Shown: piece after piece, positions 9,872 to 20,403 of the stretch | Numbering within the stretch: position 1 is the stretch's first letter | How the letters are laid out: every line of letters begins with the position of its first letter | NCBI GenBank assembly: GCA_022497145.1 | Contig: MU386050.1 | Coordinates: 1 to 32,420, forward strand | DNA length: 32,420 nucleotides | Direction of reading: 5' to 3' | Source: Rostrohypoxylon terebratum | Taxonomy: Eukaryota > Ascomycota > Sordariomycetes > Xylariales > Hypoxylaceae | Made by a program: the position numbers and the translations under genes | The notes under the pieces: generated by a model | What the model was told of the DNA's origin: nothing | Seen by the model: only the letters and a program-made list of their open reading frames with translations | Database searches by the model: none

Positions 9872-11559
9872 ATCATCTACAAACTTCCAAGGTTGGCTAT
9901 GGCTATACATAACATCTATGTCTATGGTAACTATTGCTTCCATATAGGCGGGATCGTCATTAACGCATTCTTTCGGGAGCGTTCTTGCTTGCTTTTTGGC
10001 AACTTGCGGGAGACATCTTCGATAATACCCCGAATCGTTTGAACCTCATTGGCTAAACTGGTTTGAGAACTTCTACAAAGGGTATATTCCCATAGCTACG
10101 TCTCATGCTAATTGGTTACCTTTTTCAACTCAGTTGATAACATATTAGCTAGTACCTAGTGGATAATGGCTAAATTATTTAGATTCAAAGCTCACGTAGA
10201 GCATTAATTCATGACTAAGCACCAGACCCGAGTATTTCAAGGTTACCTACGAAGTACTAGATAGTAGATCGGCAAGCATTTGACATTTAATACACTGAAA
10301 CCCAGGGGTAATGTCTTTGATGGCCTATTGAAAAAAAACAAGGTTTATTACTGCGTTTTCAGGACGTGACTTAATAAACAAGAGGTTGAATCCTACTTAC
10401 CTAGCAGCATACCTATCCACCTGAAAAGCGGTCTACGTAGTCTACGTAAACCAACCTACGCATTTTCTCGCCACTGTTACGATGGTTTGGGAATGGGATG
10501 TTCTGTACGACTACCTATATGGAGGCTAACCTGATACGGATCCATACTTTCCGAATTCATCGGACAGAAACCTTTTAAGTAATTCGGATTGGAACACCGA
10601 CTATTTTCGAAGGCACTTAAATAGCAGATACTTCGTAACTCAAGAGTCTTATTGTCTCGTAAGCTTCTCTTGAGAGGCGAATTCCTATGCGCTATGCTAT
10701 GCGATAATTATGCAGCCAAGCTTCTGGTAGTGGTAATTACCTAAACCCTTAATATGTAAATGGATTAAGTTTATGACCGAAACCCTACCGAAGTTCTGAT
10801 AGACAGAGCCAACTTGTGCGTCAAATCAATGGATGGCTCTAAAGGCCTTTGTGTATTTTCATCAACTGGAACGCATGGGCATCATCGTCAAATTAGAATG
10901 ATACACCTGTACCTGGTCACATGCGAGTATCCAGGTTCTAGACGGCTGAGATGGCATAGGCAACAATTACCTATTCTTAAGCTTTAATGGTAAATATACA
11001 CGACGCATAACAACATTGAACCTTGAAGCTCATTAATCTGCGTCAATATTATATGTACAGTACAAGCGCTGCTCCTACAATACAGGTACCCGGATACCCT
11101 GCAAAATGCCCCGGATCGGATGAACCAAACGACATGAAACTCTATTGGGTAAAACTTACCCGCATAGGTGGCGCTGAGTGTGTACCTGCTTGTGTCATCA
11201 GCGGTTGTTGCCTCCAGGTTCTGGTTGCCCGGAACAATAGAGACCCGCATAAACATGTACACCTGCGTCACTGGAAACACTATTTCCCTTTTAGGTAAAG
11301 CTAAGTTGTCACAGGTAGCGCTGCCATAGCAGAACACACGCTGAGAGTACACTGAAGCACAACCAGCACAACCTTCCAAGAACTGATCGCGGCGGGAATG
11401 TACTGTACTTTATGACTTGTAACTGGCGCACGAGACCAAAACTTACCCACTTTACGTACTACTACTACCGCAATAGGCCTGCATGCGCCGTCTCCCACCT
11501 GCCCCTAGCAACTCTAGTCGCTTGATTGATCAAAGGGAGCTCGGTCTTATCTCCCAAAG

Positions 11560-11760
11560 TCTCTCAACAACATCATCGACCCATCTCTTCTTCCTAATAA
11601 TATCCCCTACTTATTAATCGCATCTCACTCTTCATCCATCATCTGCCATCCATCATCTCTCTTTCCCCCATCCCGAGGATTAGAGAATTGACAGTCATCG
11701 GGACATCATTTTTCACCCCATAGTTCTTTGTTATCAAGTGTTGTTTCATTTTAATTAATT
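11560..11760 (+). promoter_or_regulatory. pyrimidine-rich PEP4 core promoter/leader
   Basis: A stretch dominated by C and T on the coding strand, with repeated CATC and CTCT runs (clearest at 11565-11680), ending about 25 bp before the PEP4 start codon. CT-rich tracts just upstream of the transcription start are common in well-expressed filamentous-fungal genes. No clear TATA box was identified. Confidence 0.4.
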
Positions 11761-11784
11761 TGTCACTGTTCGGAGTCGCCCATC

Positions 11785-13113
11785 ATGAAGGGAGCTTTAC
11801 TTACCGCAGCTGTGCTGCTTGGCTCCGCTCAGGCCGGAGTCCACAAGATGAAGCTTAAGAAGATACCTCTGTCGGAGCAACTGGTTCGTATTGGCTCTTT
11901 ATTAGCTATGCGATTCGATATTGATAGATTGCGATAGGAGAGAATCCCGATCGACTCTCAGGTGCGAGGCCTCGGCCAGAAGTACATGGGACCTCGACCC
12001 GAGACTCACACGCAGGCGGTTTTCCAAGACACCTCCGTCCACGCCAACACAGATCACCCCGTTCCCATCTCCAACTTCATGAACGCTCAGTGTATGTAAT
12101 CCGAAAACTCGGAGCCTTTGGTAAATCCGTAGAATACCTGAGAACCTCGTTTGCTAATGACTTAATTACTAGACTTCTCCGAGATCAGCATCGGCACACC
12201 AGCACAAGACTTCAAGGTCATCCTCGACACAGGAAGCTCCAACCTTTGGGTTCCTTCTTCATCTTGCGGCAGCATCGCCTGCTACCTCCACTCCAAATAC
12301 GACTCTTCGTCCTCGTCCACGTACAAGAAGAACGGCACCGAGTTCGAGATCCGTTATGGATCTGGTAGCCTGAGCGGTTTCGTATCTCAGGATACCGTAT
12401 CTATTGGTGATCTCACTATCAAGAATCAGGATTTTGCCGAAGCTACCAGCGAGCCTGGCCTGGCTTTCGCCTTCGGCCGATTCGATGGTATTCTTGGAAT
12501 GGGGTTCGACCGCCTCTCCGTCAACGGCATCGTTCCTCCCTTTTACCAGATGGTTAACCAGAAGTTAATCGATGAACCTGTCTTCGCTTTCTACCTTAGC
12601 GGCGAGAATGGAGGCGATGACTCTGAGGTTGTCTTCGGTGGTGTCGACAAGGACCACTACACTGGAAAGATCACCGAAATTCCTCTGCGCCGCAAGGCCT
12701 ACTGGGAGGTGGACTTCGACTCTATCTCCTTCGGTGACGAGACTGCCGAGCTCGAGAACACTGGTGTCATCCTTGATACCGGTACTTCTCTCATTGCTCT
12801 CCCCACCGACCTTGCTGAGCTTCTCAACAAGGAGATTGGTGCCAAGAAGAGCTTCAACGGCCAATACACTGTTGACTGCTCTGTCCGTGACTCGCTTCCT
12901 GATATCAGCTTCAAGCTTGCCGGATACGACTTCGCCATCGGACCGTATGACTACATCCTCGAGGTTCAGGGCAGCTGCATCTCGACCTTCATGGGCATGG
13001 ATTTCCCCGCGCCCGTTGGTCCTCTTGCTATCCTTGGTGATGCATTCCTCCGAAGATGGTACTCTATCTACGACCTCGGCAAGGGCACCGTCGGTCTGGC
13101 CAAGGCCAAATAG
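11785..13113 (+). CDS. PEP4: vacuolar aspartic protease (saccharopepsin, PEP4 type)
   Basis: Exons 11785-11883, 11938-12091 and 12173-13113 join to 398 codons (397 aa). Introns are 54 nt (donor GTTCGT) and 81 nt (donor GTATGT, branch GCTAATGAC, acceptor TACTAG). The protein begins with a signal peptide (MKGALLTAAVLLGSAQA). A propeptide follows with the conserved HKMKLKKIPLSEQL and VRGLGQKYMG, and then the mature pepsin fold starting near residue 70. Both catalytic triplets are present: DTGSSNLWVPS (Asp103) and DTGTSLIALP (Asp286). The flap tyrosine region FEIRYGSGSLSGF and the C-terminal GDAFLRRWYSIYDL...VGLAKAK are intact. The enzyme is made as a zymogen, sorted to the vacuole, self-activated at low pH, and then matures other vacuolar hydrolases. 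The exact acceptor of intron 1 (GATAG before GAG) is the best of two choices. Family identity is secure. Confidence 0.97.
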
Positions 13114-15010
13114 GTGAAAGCCGGCGGAACCTTCTCGGAGGATCTATGAACTATCATGTTTGGCTTGTGACGAGATTGCGACGCAACATGAATATTGTAC
13201 TGGTTCGATCATAATATGAGGGCGACAACGCGCGTTTGATTGCATTTCCAATTGAGCCCTCATCTGGGGTGGTTTTTTTTTTCCTTCAGGGTATTCCCCG
13301 CGAACGTGTTAGTCTCGAAGCATGATGAGACTTGAGTCTCCGTTGTAAATTACTCAATGTCACGTATTCGTTTAGCTTGGTACAACAATCAAATTTCTCA
13401 AGGAATCGTTTATCTGCGGAGTGCTTGAATCATAATATCGTGAAGCGGAAGTATCAGTTTCATTTTGACCTGATGTTTATTACGAGGTGCAGTAATCTCT
13501 TTGACCTTTGCAATTCACCTCGATATTTGCCCATCTGCCCAACCAGGTACATATCTCCCTACATATTACTATTTAAATGTGACACATCGTACCCACCACA
13601 GTGATCGGGTATTCCTGGCTGATGCCTACGGTGAATTACTGCCAGTAAAGCTCGTACAATTTACACGATATTTGGAAATCCGACGTCTCTAATATTGCCG
13701 ATTGCCCATTCAGGATTTGCTCAAATGGCGGAGATCAATAACATTCCGATCCGAGTTTACGTTGATAAAATATGCGATTGTTGCTACAGATCTATCTAGC
13801 TGGAGTACAATAAACTGACAGGTAACAATCAACCACGCAAAATTCTTTATTTTACTTCGTACCCTTTCTTCAAAAATTCATTGTACTATACGTATGAGCT
13901 TGCATTACTCGTTCCAAGTTGACATACCTACCTAGTAGTAGGTATCTAGTAGGTATATGTAGTATGCACATGAATTTTCTAAAATCGCAGCTAAATTGAT
14001 GAAATCCATCATAGTTGCACTTCCCTCGCTATTTGTTGGCGACAACATTGAAAGGTAAGAGATACCGGAGTACCGGAGTACAGAACTACATCATGATCAG
14101 TGCTCACTGCTCAGTGCTGGCACTTGCACCTGACAGTGACTTGGTTGAGATCACGTGCCGAGGGCGAGTTGGTGGATCGTGCACATAGCGCTAGTCCTTA
14201 ACTGGATTAGTAGCGAGGTTAGCGTCAGCCATCATTTGCAGGTGAGTCGAAGGACAGACAGATTCATTTCGTTGCACTTCTTCGTCCTCCCTCTCATAAT
14301 ACTGGGTACAAGACTTCTTGTATTGAATGAGGTTTTCGTAACCAAAATCAAAAGCTATCAGTGAAAATATCGCGTGCATCCCGACAACGAAATTGTTCGC
14401 GGATGGTTTAAGATCTTGTCACGGTTAGCCATCGTTGGCCTTATTTAATACATTACTTCGATTTCTAATTTTCTTACCGCTTTAACACGATTCGTCCATC
14501 ACTTTGAATCTGGATGGGTGAAATCTCGTCCACTTTCCTTACCCATCGCCCTTGCAACATTGAAGTTTTTTGCGGTTTAGTCCATGTCCGAAACTGTACC
14601 TTCCTTCAATGTTCCTTAGTCCCTAGACCTGGCATTTTAGCACAGCGGAAGGTGGCAGTTTCTACCGCAGCACGCAGCACGCAGTACGCAGTAGCGACCC
14701 GGTCTTTTTTTTGCCTAGGAGGCTCTTTCCAGTTCCTAGGTTCTCTAGGGGAAGGTCAGAGTTGTCGCGGTCGCACCAAGCACCTAAGCAGCACCAACAA
14801 GCAACGACAAAAAAATTCCAAGTCCTAAATTCCCTTTTTTCCAAATCGCGATCGACTTAACGTGCAGCGCGACGGAGCCGCCAAATTCTTAGCATTCTAA
14901 TCACGGTCAATCAACCGTCTACCTTCACTACCCGAATCCCGCTTTTGCTTTTGAGAAGGTCAACAACAATAAAATAAAAGGATACCTCGACCAACGACTA
15001 ACGGGAAAAA
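13114..15010. other. 1.9-kb intergenic region
   Basis: This holds the PEP4 3' region on the left and the promoter and leader of the large nuclear-type protein on the right. A TACCTACC/TAGTAGGTA palindromic cluster lies at about 13924-13955, a TACCGGAG doublet near 14067-14085, and four 7-bp units (GCAGCAC to GCAGTAG) at 14667-14694. An ATG at 14514 opens a 104-codon frame ending at 14828. If the transcript begins upstream, this would be an upstream ORF of the gene at 15011, but it has no recognisable domain. Confidence 0.5.
14667..14694. repeat. four-copy 7-bp tandem repeat
   Basis: Units GCAGCAC, GCAGCAC, GCAGTAC and GCAGTAG in a row, located about 320 bp upstream of the start codon at 15011, in the probable promoter or leader. 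Confidence 0.8.
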
Positions 15011-18000
15011 ATGGCCTCGCCAGCCATAGCACTCCCGAATGGCGTTTCTACGCCTATGCAGCTTGACAACAATAGCAGCGACAATAACGTCAATTCCAAT
15101 GCCGCAGCACCTGCTACTGCTACTACTACCACTGCCACTGCCACTGCCACTGCCACTACCGCCGATACTACTACCACTACCACTACCACCACTACTACTA
15201 CTTCTCCCAACGACACTACTACCACTGTCACTTCCGCCACCACAACTAATTCTTCTGACGCTAACACGATGATCGGCGTTAATGCTGATGCCGCGCAAAC
15301 TATGGCCGGCACCTCCATTAAACGCAAACGCGAATCCACCGATGCTAGCGAGAAGCCGCCGAATGGCCTCGATGCGAGCCGCACAAGTCCTGTTCCAACA
15401 GAGACTATCCCCGTCCCTCCCTCCGTCCCCAACCCCAGCGCGACGAAGGTTGATAAACCTACGATACGTAATTATTTTGATGTTCTTCAAAGGTAACTTG
15501 ACTCCATCTATTAACACTCTCCTCTGATCATCTTTCCCATTCCCGCGTTCCCCCCAGCATCACTCTCAGTTTCCCCCCCTCGACTTGGTCATATGCGCAT
15601 TCTTTCTTCGCCATTATTTCTTCTGCCGTACCATACAATTCATTGATCAATTCGGTCACTCACTATTGGCAATTTCATAGCATCGATCCAATGCCCTCCG
15701 TTCTTAAACGCCCCCTTCCAGACCCAGAGGATACCTCGAACGAGCCTCAAGCGAAACGAAAGAAGTCCGACGATGGTACCCCGTTACCTTCTATCGCAGA
15801 CAAGGTGGCTCAGGAGCAATATGGCGACCTTGACAGCATCATCGTCGACATAACTGCATCCATCACGGACAACCTCAATGAATTGCGATACGTCGAGCCT
15901 GGAAAGGACAGCAAGACGAATGACGAAGCTATCGCTAAGATCATTGATTTTAAGCGACGGGCTTATGGCATATTCAAGAGGGAGGTCGCGTATCCTGACG
16001 ACACCCGCGTTTCTGGCGTGTTAGAAGAACTTAACTCTATTAGCGATCTACAATCAAATGCCAGCGGCAACATGTTCCTGGTAGTGAACGGAGAACAAAT
16101 AAGAGGAAAGCCTTTGTATTCGAGTTTGCAACAGTCTACCCCCGGCCGCGACGGTACGGAAACCGAAATCGCCATCCGGCCTCTTAGAGAAAGCGGATTG
16201 CCTACCGGTGTCAGGACCGGCAGAGCGATACCGTATGCCTTCTCTTCACCCGTCGAGAAGGACAAGAAGGCCAAGACATTGGGCGAACTCTTTCCGTCCC
16301 CGCGCAACTTGCCCTCACTGCAGCCTCCTAAGGCGCCTAAGAGCACCGTAAAAGGCGTCCAAGTCGGGTGGCATCATCCTGAGCTCACTGAGAAGTCTAA
16401 GTATCGCGCCGGATCATATTTCAGTCAAAATATCACCACAGGTCGCTGGTTAGACTATAGCAACGCCGCGCCCCCTTCGCAAATCATGACTAAACAACGC
16501 GAGCGGGCTCTTAGCCTTGCCGGAAACAAACCTTCTTCATCTGACCTCGAGATGTCCGAGATGGAAGCACTTTTTCGCGGCGCGTTCAGCAGCTTTGCCC
16601 CATCCAAGGATGACTCTGCTGCTATGATATCGTCGGGTATGATCAGCCAAACCATGTGGTGGCAGAAAGTAGGACAACGTAGCTTCGACCGTCTCATCGA
16701 GGCCGATATGGCAGGAGATACACCTGAGGATGCAGACAAGACTGATGCTGCTCCAATCGAAGAAATAGACGAGGCACTGATCAAGGAGGCGCTAGATAAT
16801 TGGGATGAGACCATGGTTGACCCTAGCCTAGAACAGGTCTGTTGTCCGAAGAAACCCAGAGAGGAGATGGACACGGATGATATCCTTCAGGAGGTATCCG
16901 ACATGATCCAGACGCTAGTGTCTTACCAGAAAAATCGTAACCTGACCCTCCCGTCCGCGTCCAGTCAGAGTCGATACGCGGCGGATCCGGCCCATAGCGA
17001 TATGCTTACCAATGGAACTCCGGTGCAGCCCGGTGAGGAAGAGCAGGCTACGTATCAGGCTCTCAAGGCGCAATTGGCTCTCGTCATTGCATCGTTGCCA
17101 CCTTACGCAGTGGCACGTCTCAACTCAGACAAGTTAGATGAGCTGAACATATCGACCAAGATCGAGGTCCGAACCGACGAATATCAAGGTTTAATGGAGG
17201 AAGATGAAGTAGCCGCTCGTGCTAGAGCCGCACAAGCTGCCACGGCCAACCCCCGGCCAATCACGCATCGGGCGTCGAGTTCATCGAGTAATATGCAGTA
17301 CGGCCAACCACAATATCATCCCAACCGTGCGCCAATGCCTAATGCGCAGTATTACAATGCGTCGACCCCGGTTCGTGCCGCTCAGCAACCAACGATGCGA
17401 GGACCCCCGCAGACGATGCCCCCTGCGGCTTATCCCCCGCGACCACCGTCTAATACGGGATATCGACCTCCGAATCAGTATCCCGGCACAGGATACTCCA
17501 CCCAATTTAATAAACCGCCTGCCCCATATACGCAACCGGGTTCGTACGCGGCCACCCCCACTCAAATCCGGCCTCCGTACCAACCAATGGCCGGCTATCC
17601 TAATATGGGTGCCCAAACGCCGCAAGCGCGTTTTCCATCCTATCCACCGAGCACCCAGCCGCCGCCTAATTATCATCACTCGCAACCTTATCAAGCACAG
17701 CACCCACCTCACCAGCTGCAGGGCACCCCGTCACACCAGCCATTTAACCAATACACAAATGGCGCCGCACCCATTCCACAAAGGACGGCATCTCCTCATG
17801 TCCCCCACCAAACGCCGCCGGCTCACCACCAACCCATTCCCCATCACCCTGGATACAACCCGAGCGGAACACCTGTGAGGCAGGCATCCTACAGTGCTCA
17901 ACCAAATATTAACAATGACCCTTCGCGACGCTATTACGCTGGCGGCAATTCGCCTGCGATGCCCAGCAACCAAATCAATCAGCACGGCCAGCACGGCCAG

Positions 18001-18387
18001 AACCCGCAGACCCCTGGCACATCGTCTTTCCATACATCTCTGCAGCCGCATCAGGTTCAACAGGCAATGGATCAGGCCAAGGCCCGCTTCGACGCAACCA
18101 AGAGCGCGCAAAGAACGACTGAGGGTATAAGGAATTCTATGTCTGGTCAAGGTCAAGGGCAAGTTGGTGCACCGGTCGGTCTCGGTGGTATTGGCCTAGG
18201 AGGGGACCCGACAAGGATGGCGGCCGCCCGAGCCAGCATGCCAAACTATGCTGCAGCCAATCAGAGTCCAAAGCAACAGCTTAACTCGCCCAGGGTTGCG
18301 GCCGCTCCGTCTGCGGTCAACGGCGGGACCCCCATGACGGTACCCACATCTAACGGGGGTTCATTAGCTCCTAACAGGGAAGCGTAG
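15011..18387 (+). CDS. large Q/P-rich nuclear-type protein of unknown function
   Basis: Exon 1 is 15011-15492 and exon 2 is 15681-18387 (188-nt intron, donor GTAACT, acceptor CATAG), together 1062 aa. The junction reads VLQ|SIDPMPSVLKRPLPDPED. Residues 31-80 are an Ala/Thr-rich tract from an ACT/ACC microsatellite. Basic clusters SIKRKRE (about 102-108) and QAKRKK (about 184-189) look like nuclear localisation signals. A dense, non-repetitive core lies at about 342-500, including AIPYAFSS, KTLGELFPSPRNLP, GVQVGWHHPELTEKSKY, RWLDYSNAAPPSQIMTKQRE, EMEALFRGAFSSFAPSKDDS and TMWWQKVGQ. The last 370 residues are a Gln/Pro/Tyr-rich disordered tail. I recognise this only as a protein conserved among filamentous ascomycetes and can name no function; a chromatin or transcription role is a guess from the layout. 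The frame stops at TAG 18385 but stays open afterwards (separate entry). Confidence 0.85.
15110..15213 (+). repeat. ACT/ACC/GCC trinucleotide-rich coding microsatellite
   Basis: Imperfect trinucleotide runs inside exon 1 of the large nuclear-type gene, encoding Ala/Thr and then poly-Thr. Such tracts vary in length between strains. Confidence 0.8.
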
Positions 18388-18732
18388 AGTCCTTCTTTGT
18401 TTCTTGGATCTCACAGTTCTTATGATGCAAATTCGCCCACAGGCTCAGTTAAAGTATCGCCATCTAACAAGCCTAAATCGTCTGTCTCTCCGTCGTCTAG
18501 CAACGTCATAAACCCGGCCTTACTGGCACTTGATGCGGCACGGGATGCTGAAAAAATGGCGGCAGAGGCGAAGAAGGCACAAGGCGAAGAACCTGGCCAT
18601 CAGGGCTCTAGCGACAAGAAATCTAGCGATAAGAAGGAAACGCCCAAATCTCGAGCAAAGAGAAAGAATCCCCCCAAAACTTACTCCACTCCCACTGTAC
18701 AGAGAAAGCTTCTTCCGAAAGGGGGTCAGTAG
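18388..18732 (+). other. open extension after an in-frame TAG, possible extra C-terminus
   Basis: In the same frame as the large protein, directly after its TAG (18385-18387), 114 further codons stay open to the next TAG (18730-18732). The encoded segment looks like protein. It has Ser/Pro-rich SPTGSVKVSPSNKPKSS, an Ala/Lys helix (ALDAARDAEKMAAEAKKAQ) and a basic end (PKSRAKRKNPPKTYSTP), matching the low-complexity style upstream. Possible reasons are stop-codon readthrough, a recent nonsense change, a sequencing error, or an intron that removes the TAG. One frame-keeping candidate is 18315-18416 (102 nt, weak donor GTCAAC, acceptor TCACAG). None is proven. Confidence 0.5.
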
Positions 18733-19261
18733 AGCGGGTGCGAAATTTGACTCGGCTTAGGAAGTCCGTGCACATATTTCTTTTAGTTCGTCGTTCTACC
18801 TTAGAGGGCGTTCAACGATACCGGAGAATCGGAGTTTTAGTGCAACGGACATATCACGGAGGATTATTCCCCAATGGCAACGGGATAGGGCGGGATTTGT
18901 AGATGGTTATTACTGCCACTACTATTTTTTTTTCTTCTTTTCGGCTTCTAGCCTCGCGAATTCATTTCCCTTTTTCTTCTTCATTCCGAGTTTTGCGGCT
19001 TGGCAATAGAAAAGTTCCACTTCTTTTACCGTTTCACCTTTTTTTTACTTATTCGCCAAGATTCTCAATAGGATTGGAGCGAGGCCGGCTCACTGGTACG
19101 GCGCGCGTGGCGGATGCGGAATAGGGGTGTGTATAAAAGAGGCGCATTATACAAGCTTTTAGTTACTAGTTAGAGGGGAAGTCGAGAGTGAAGGGGGGTT
19201 TGCGGATATCGACGTTAACGATACAAGACAAGAGGCCCGTTAGCTGAGGTTACTATCTAGG

Positions 19262-19278
19262 TACCTAGGTCCTAGGTA
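19262..19278. repeat. 17-bp palindrome TACCTAGGTCCTAGGTA, copy 1
   Basis: Two perfect 8-bp arms (TACCTAGG/CCTAGGTA) around a single central base. An additional CTAGG half-unit precedes it (19257-19261). Confidence 0.9.
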
Positions 19279-19875
19279 GTGGTCGAAGAAGCGCGGTGCC
19301 AGGGTTCAGTCGATTAGTCAGGAGTAGTAGCAGTTGGCTTAGTTTAATCGACGGGCTGTGTTACTACATCTATCGGGCGTGTTTGTTCTTGCATGCAGTG
19401 TGTCGGTTTATGGGTGTTGATATAGCAGCTTCGCGCTGCCTGTGTTCTTGTTTTTTGCGTGTTGTTGTCGGATTAAGGCGCCTTACTACTATTACTAGTA
19501 CTACCAATCAATGCCAGTTGTACTCCTTGTTACCCGGAACCTGCTACGACGGGTCGGGTCGGAGTCGTGGTTTAATACATTACAGATGATTCTGAAGATG
19601 TGATGGTATTTGTGGTGATGTTAAGTGATTTGATGTTACTCTTGTTAAGCTCTTCCCCATTCCCCATCTCTACTATTAGATAGGCGAGGTGCCTAGTGGC
19701 AGATCGCTATAGTGACATTGGATATATATCCATATCCCCGAAGTACAACATCAACCCCACGCACGTACGTTATTTACGACATCCGTAGGTACATTCATAG
19801 GTACTTACCCAATCAGAACCTCAGCACGCCATCTTTAGTCCCGATCAGTAGCATAGTGGCACTGGTTTTCGCTAA

Positions 19876-19892
19876 TACCTAGGACCTAGGTA
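19876..19892. repeat. 17-bp palindrome, copy 2 (opposite orientation)
   Basis: TACCTAGGACCTAGGTA, the exact reverse complement of copies 1 and 3. Symmetry extends outward by 2 bp on each side (19874-19894). Confidence 0.9.
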
Positions 19893-19982
19893 TTCATCTT
19901 TTAGGGAATTAGGTACCTTTAGGTCCGCTACTCAACCTATGAAAAACAGGCTTGGGGAGACTCTCCGCACAGAGGATTAAGG

Positions 19983-19999
19983 TACCTAGGTCCTAGGTA
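19983..19999. repeat. 17-bp palindrome TACCTAGGTCCTAGGTA, copy 3
   Basis: Identical to copy 1. It is followed at once by a further short inverted motif GGTATACC and TAGGTAGG units (to about 20020). Confidence 0.9.
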
Positions 20000-20403
20000 G
20001 GTATACCGGTAGGTAGGGGGGTGAGAACATATATTATAATCTTTCCTAACTCCTATTCGCGTACCCCAACTTCCAACGCCTACCAAAAACATCCGTACCA
20101 ACAACACCTACCTTACTATACCCCTCTAGCAAGGGGTAAAAAAGAAAGAAAAAAGAAAGAAAAAAAGGCATTCCAACTCCGCTTACTCCTGGACAGACCC
20201 CAAGGAGTAAGATTTACCCAGTACTGAACTTGACAACCACAACACACAAGCATTGACAAAACCACTCAACACAAAACTAACTCTTCCCCACCCCCCGAAA
20301 TCACGACCGCGGCACTTAACAGGAATCAAACAATCGAACCCACACACAAACACAAATAAACAACCTTGCCTACCCCGGCTATAGTAGCTCCGGCGTACTT
20401 GGT

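Larger units (their letters stand above)
9182..11784. other. 2.6-kb divergent intergenic region
   Basis: This lies between the divergent SHMT and PEP4 genes. Near SHMT are a purine-rich tract (about 9298-9375, the coding-strand leader being pyrimidine-rich) and a CCAAT box (9402-9406, minus). A hexanucleotide repeat is at 9842-9871 and a 9-bp doublet GTCTACGTA at 10431-10448. Near PEP4 the last 200 bp are pyrimidine-rich. A minus-strand frame at 10984-11379 is cysteine-rich, but its first codon is not ATG and no domain is recognisable. The centre is A+T-rich and shows no gene. Confidence 0.5.
18733..20403. other. 1.7-kb convergent intergenic region with palindromes
   Basis: This lies between the 3' ends of two convergent genes, so it holds two 3' untranslated regions and no obvious promoter need. 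Open frames are short and not protein-like. Its outstanding content is three copies of one 17-bp palindrome (listed separately) and an A/G-rich tract of AAAGAAAG type at about 20139-20166. Confidence 0.55.

Noticed and set aside
9586..9876. 96-codon minus-strand frame starting with poly-Val
   Set aside because: The poly-Val start comes from the ACAACC microsatellite and the rest matches nothing recognisable.
14960..15517. Minus-strand Ser/Gly- and Val-rich frames
   Set aside because: They are the antisense of the Ala/Thr microsatellite in exon 1 of the large nuclear-type gene.
17219..17878. 219-codon plus-strand frame rich in Arg/Pro/Ile
   Set aside because: It overlaps the Q/P-rich tail of the real gene in another frame; stop-poor sequence explains it.
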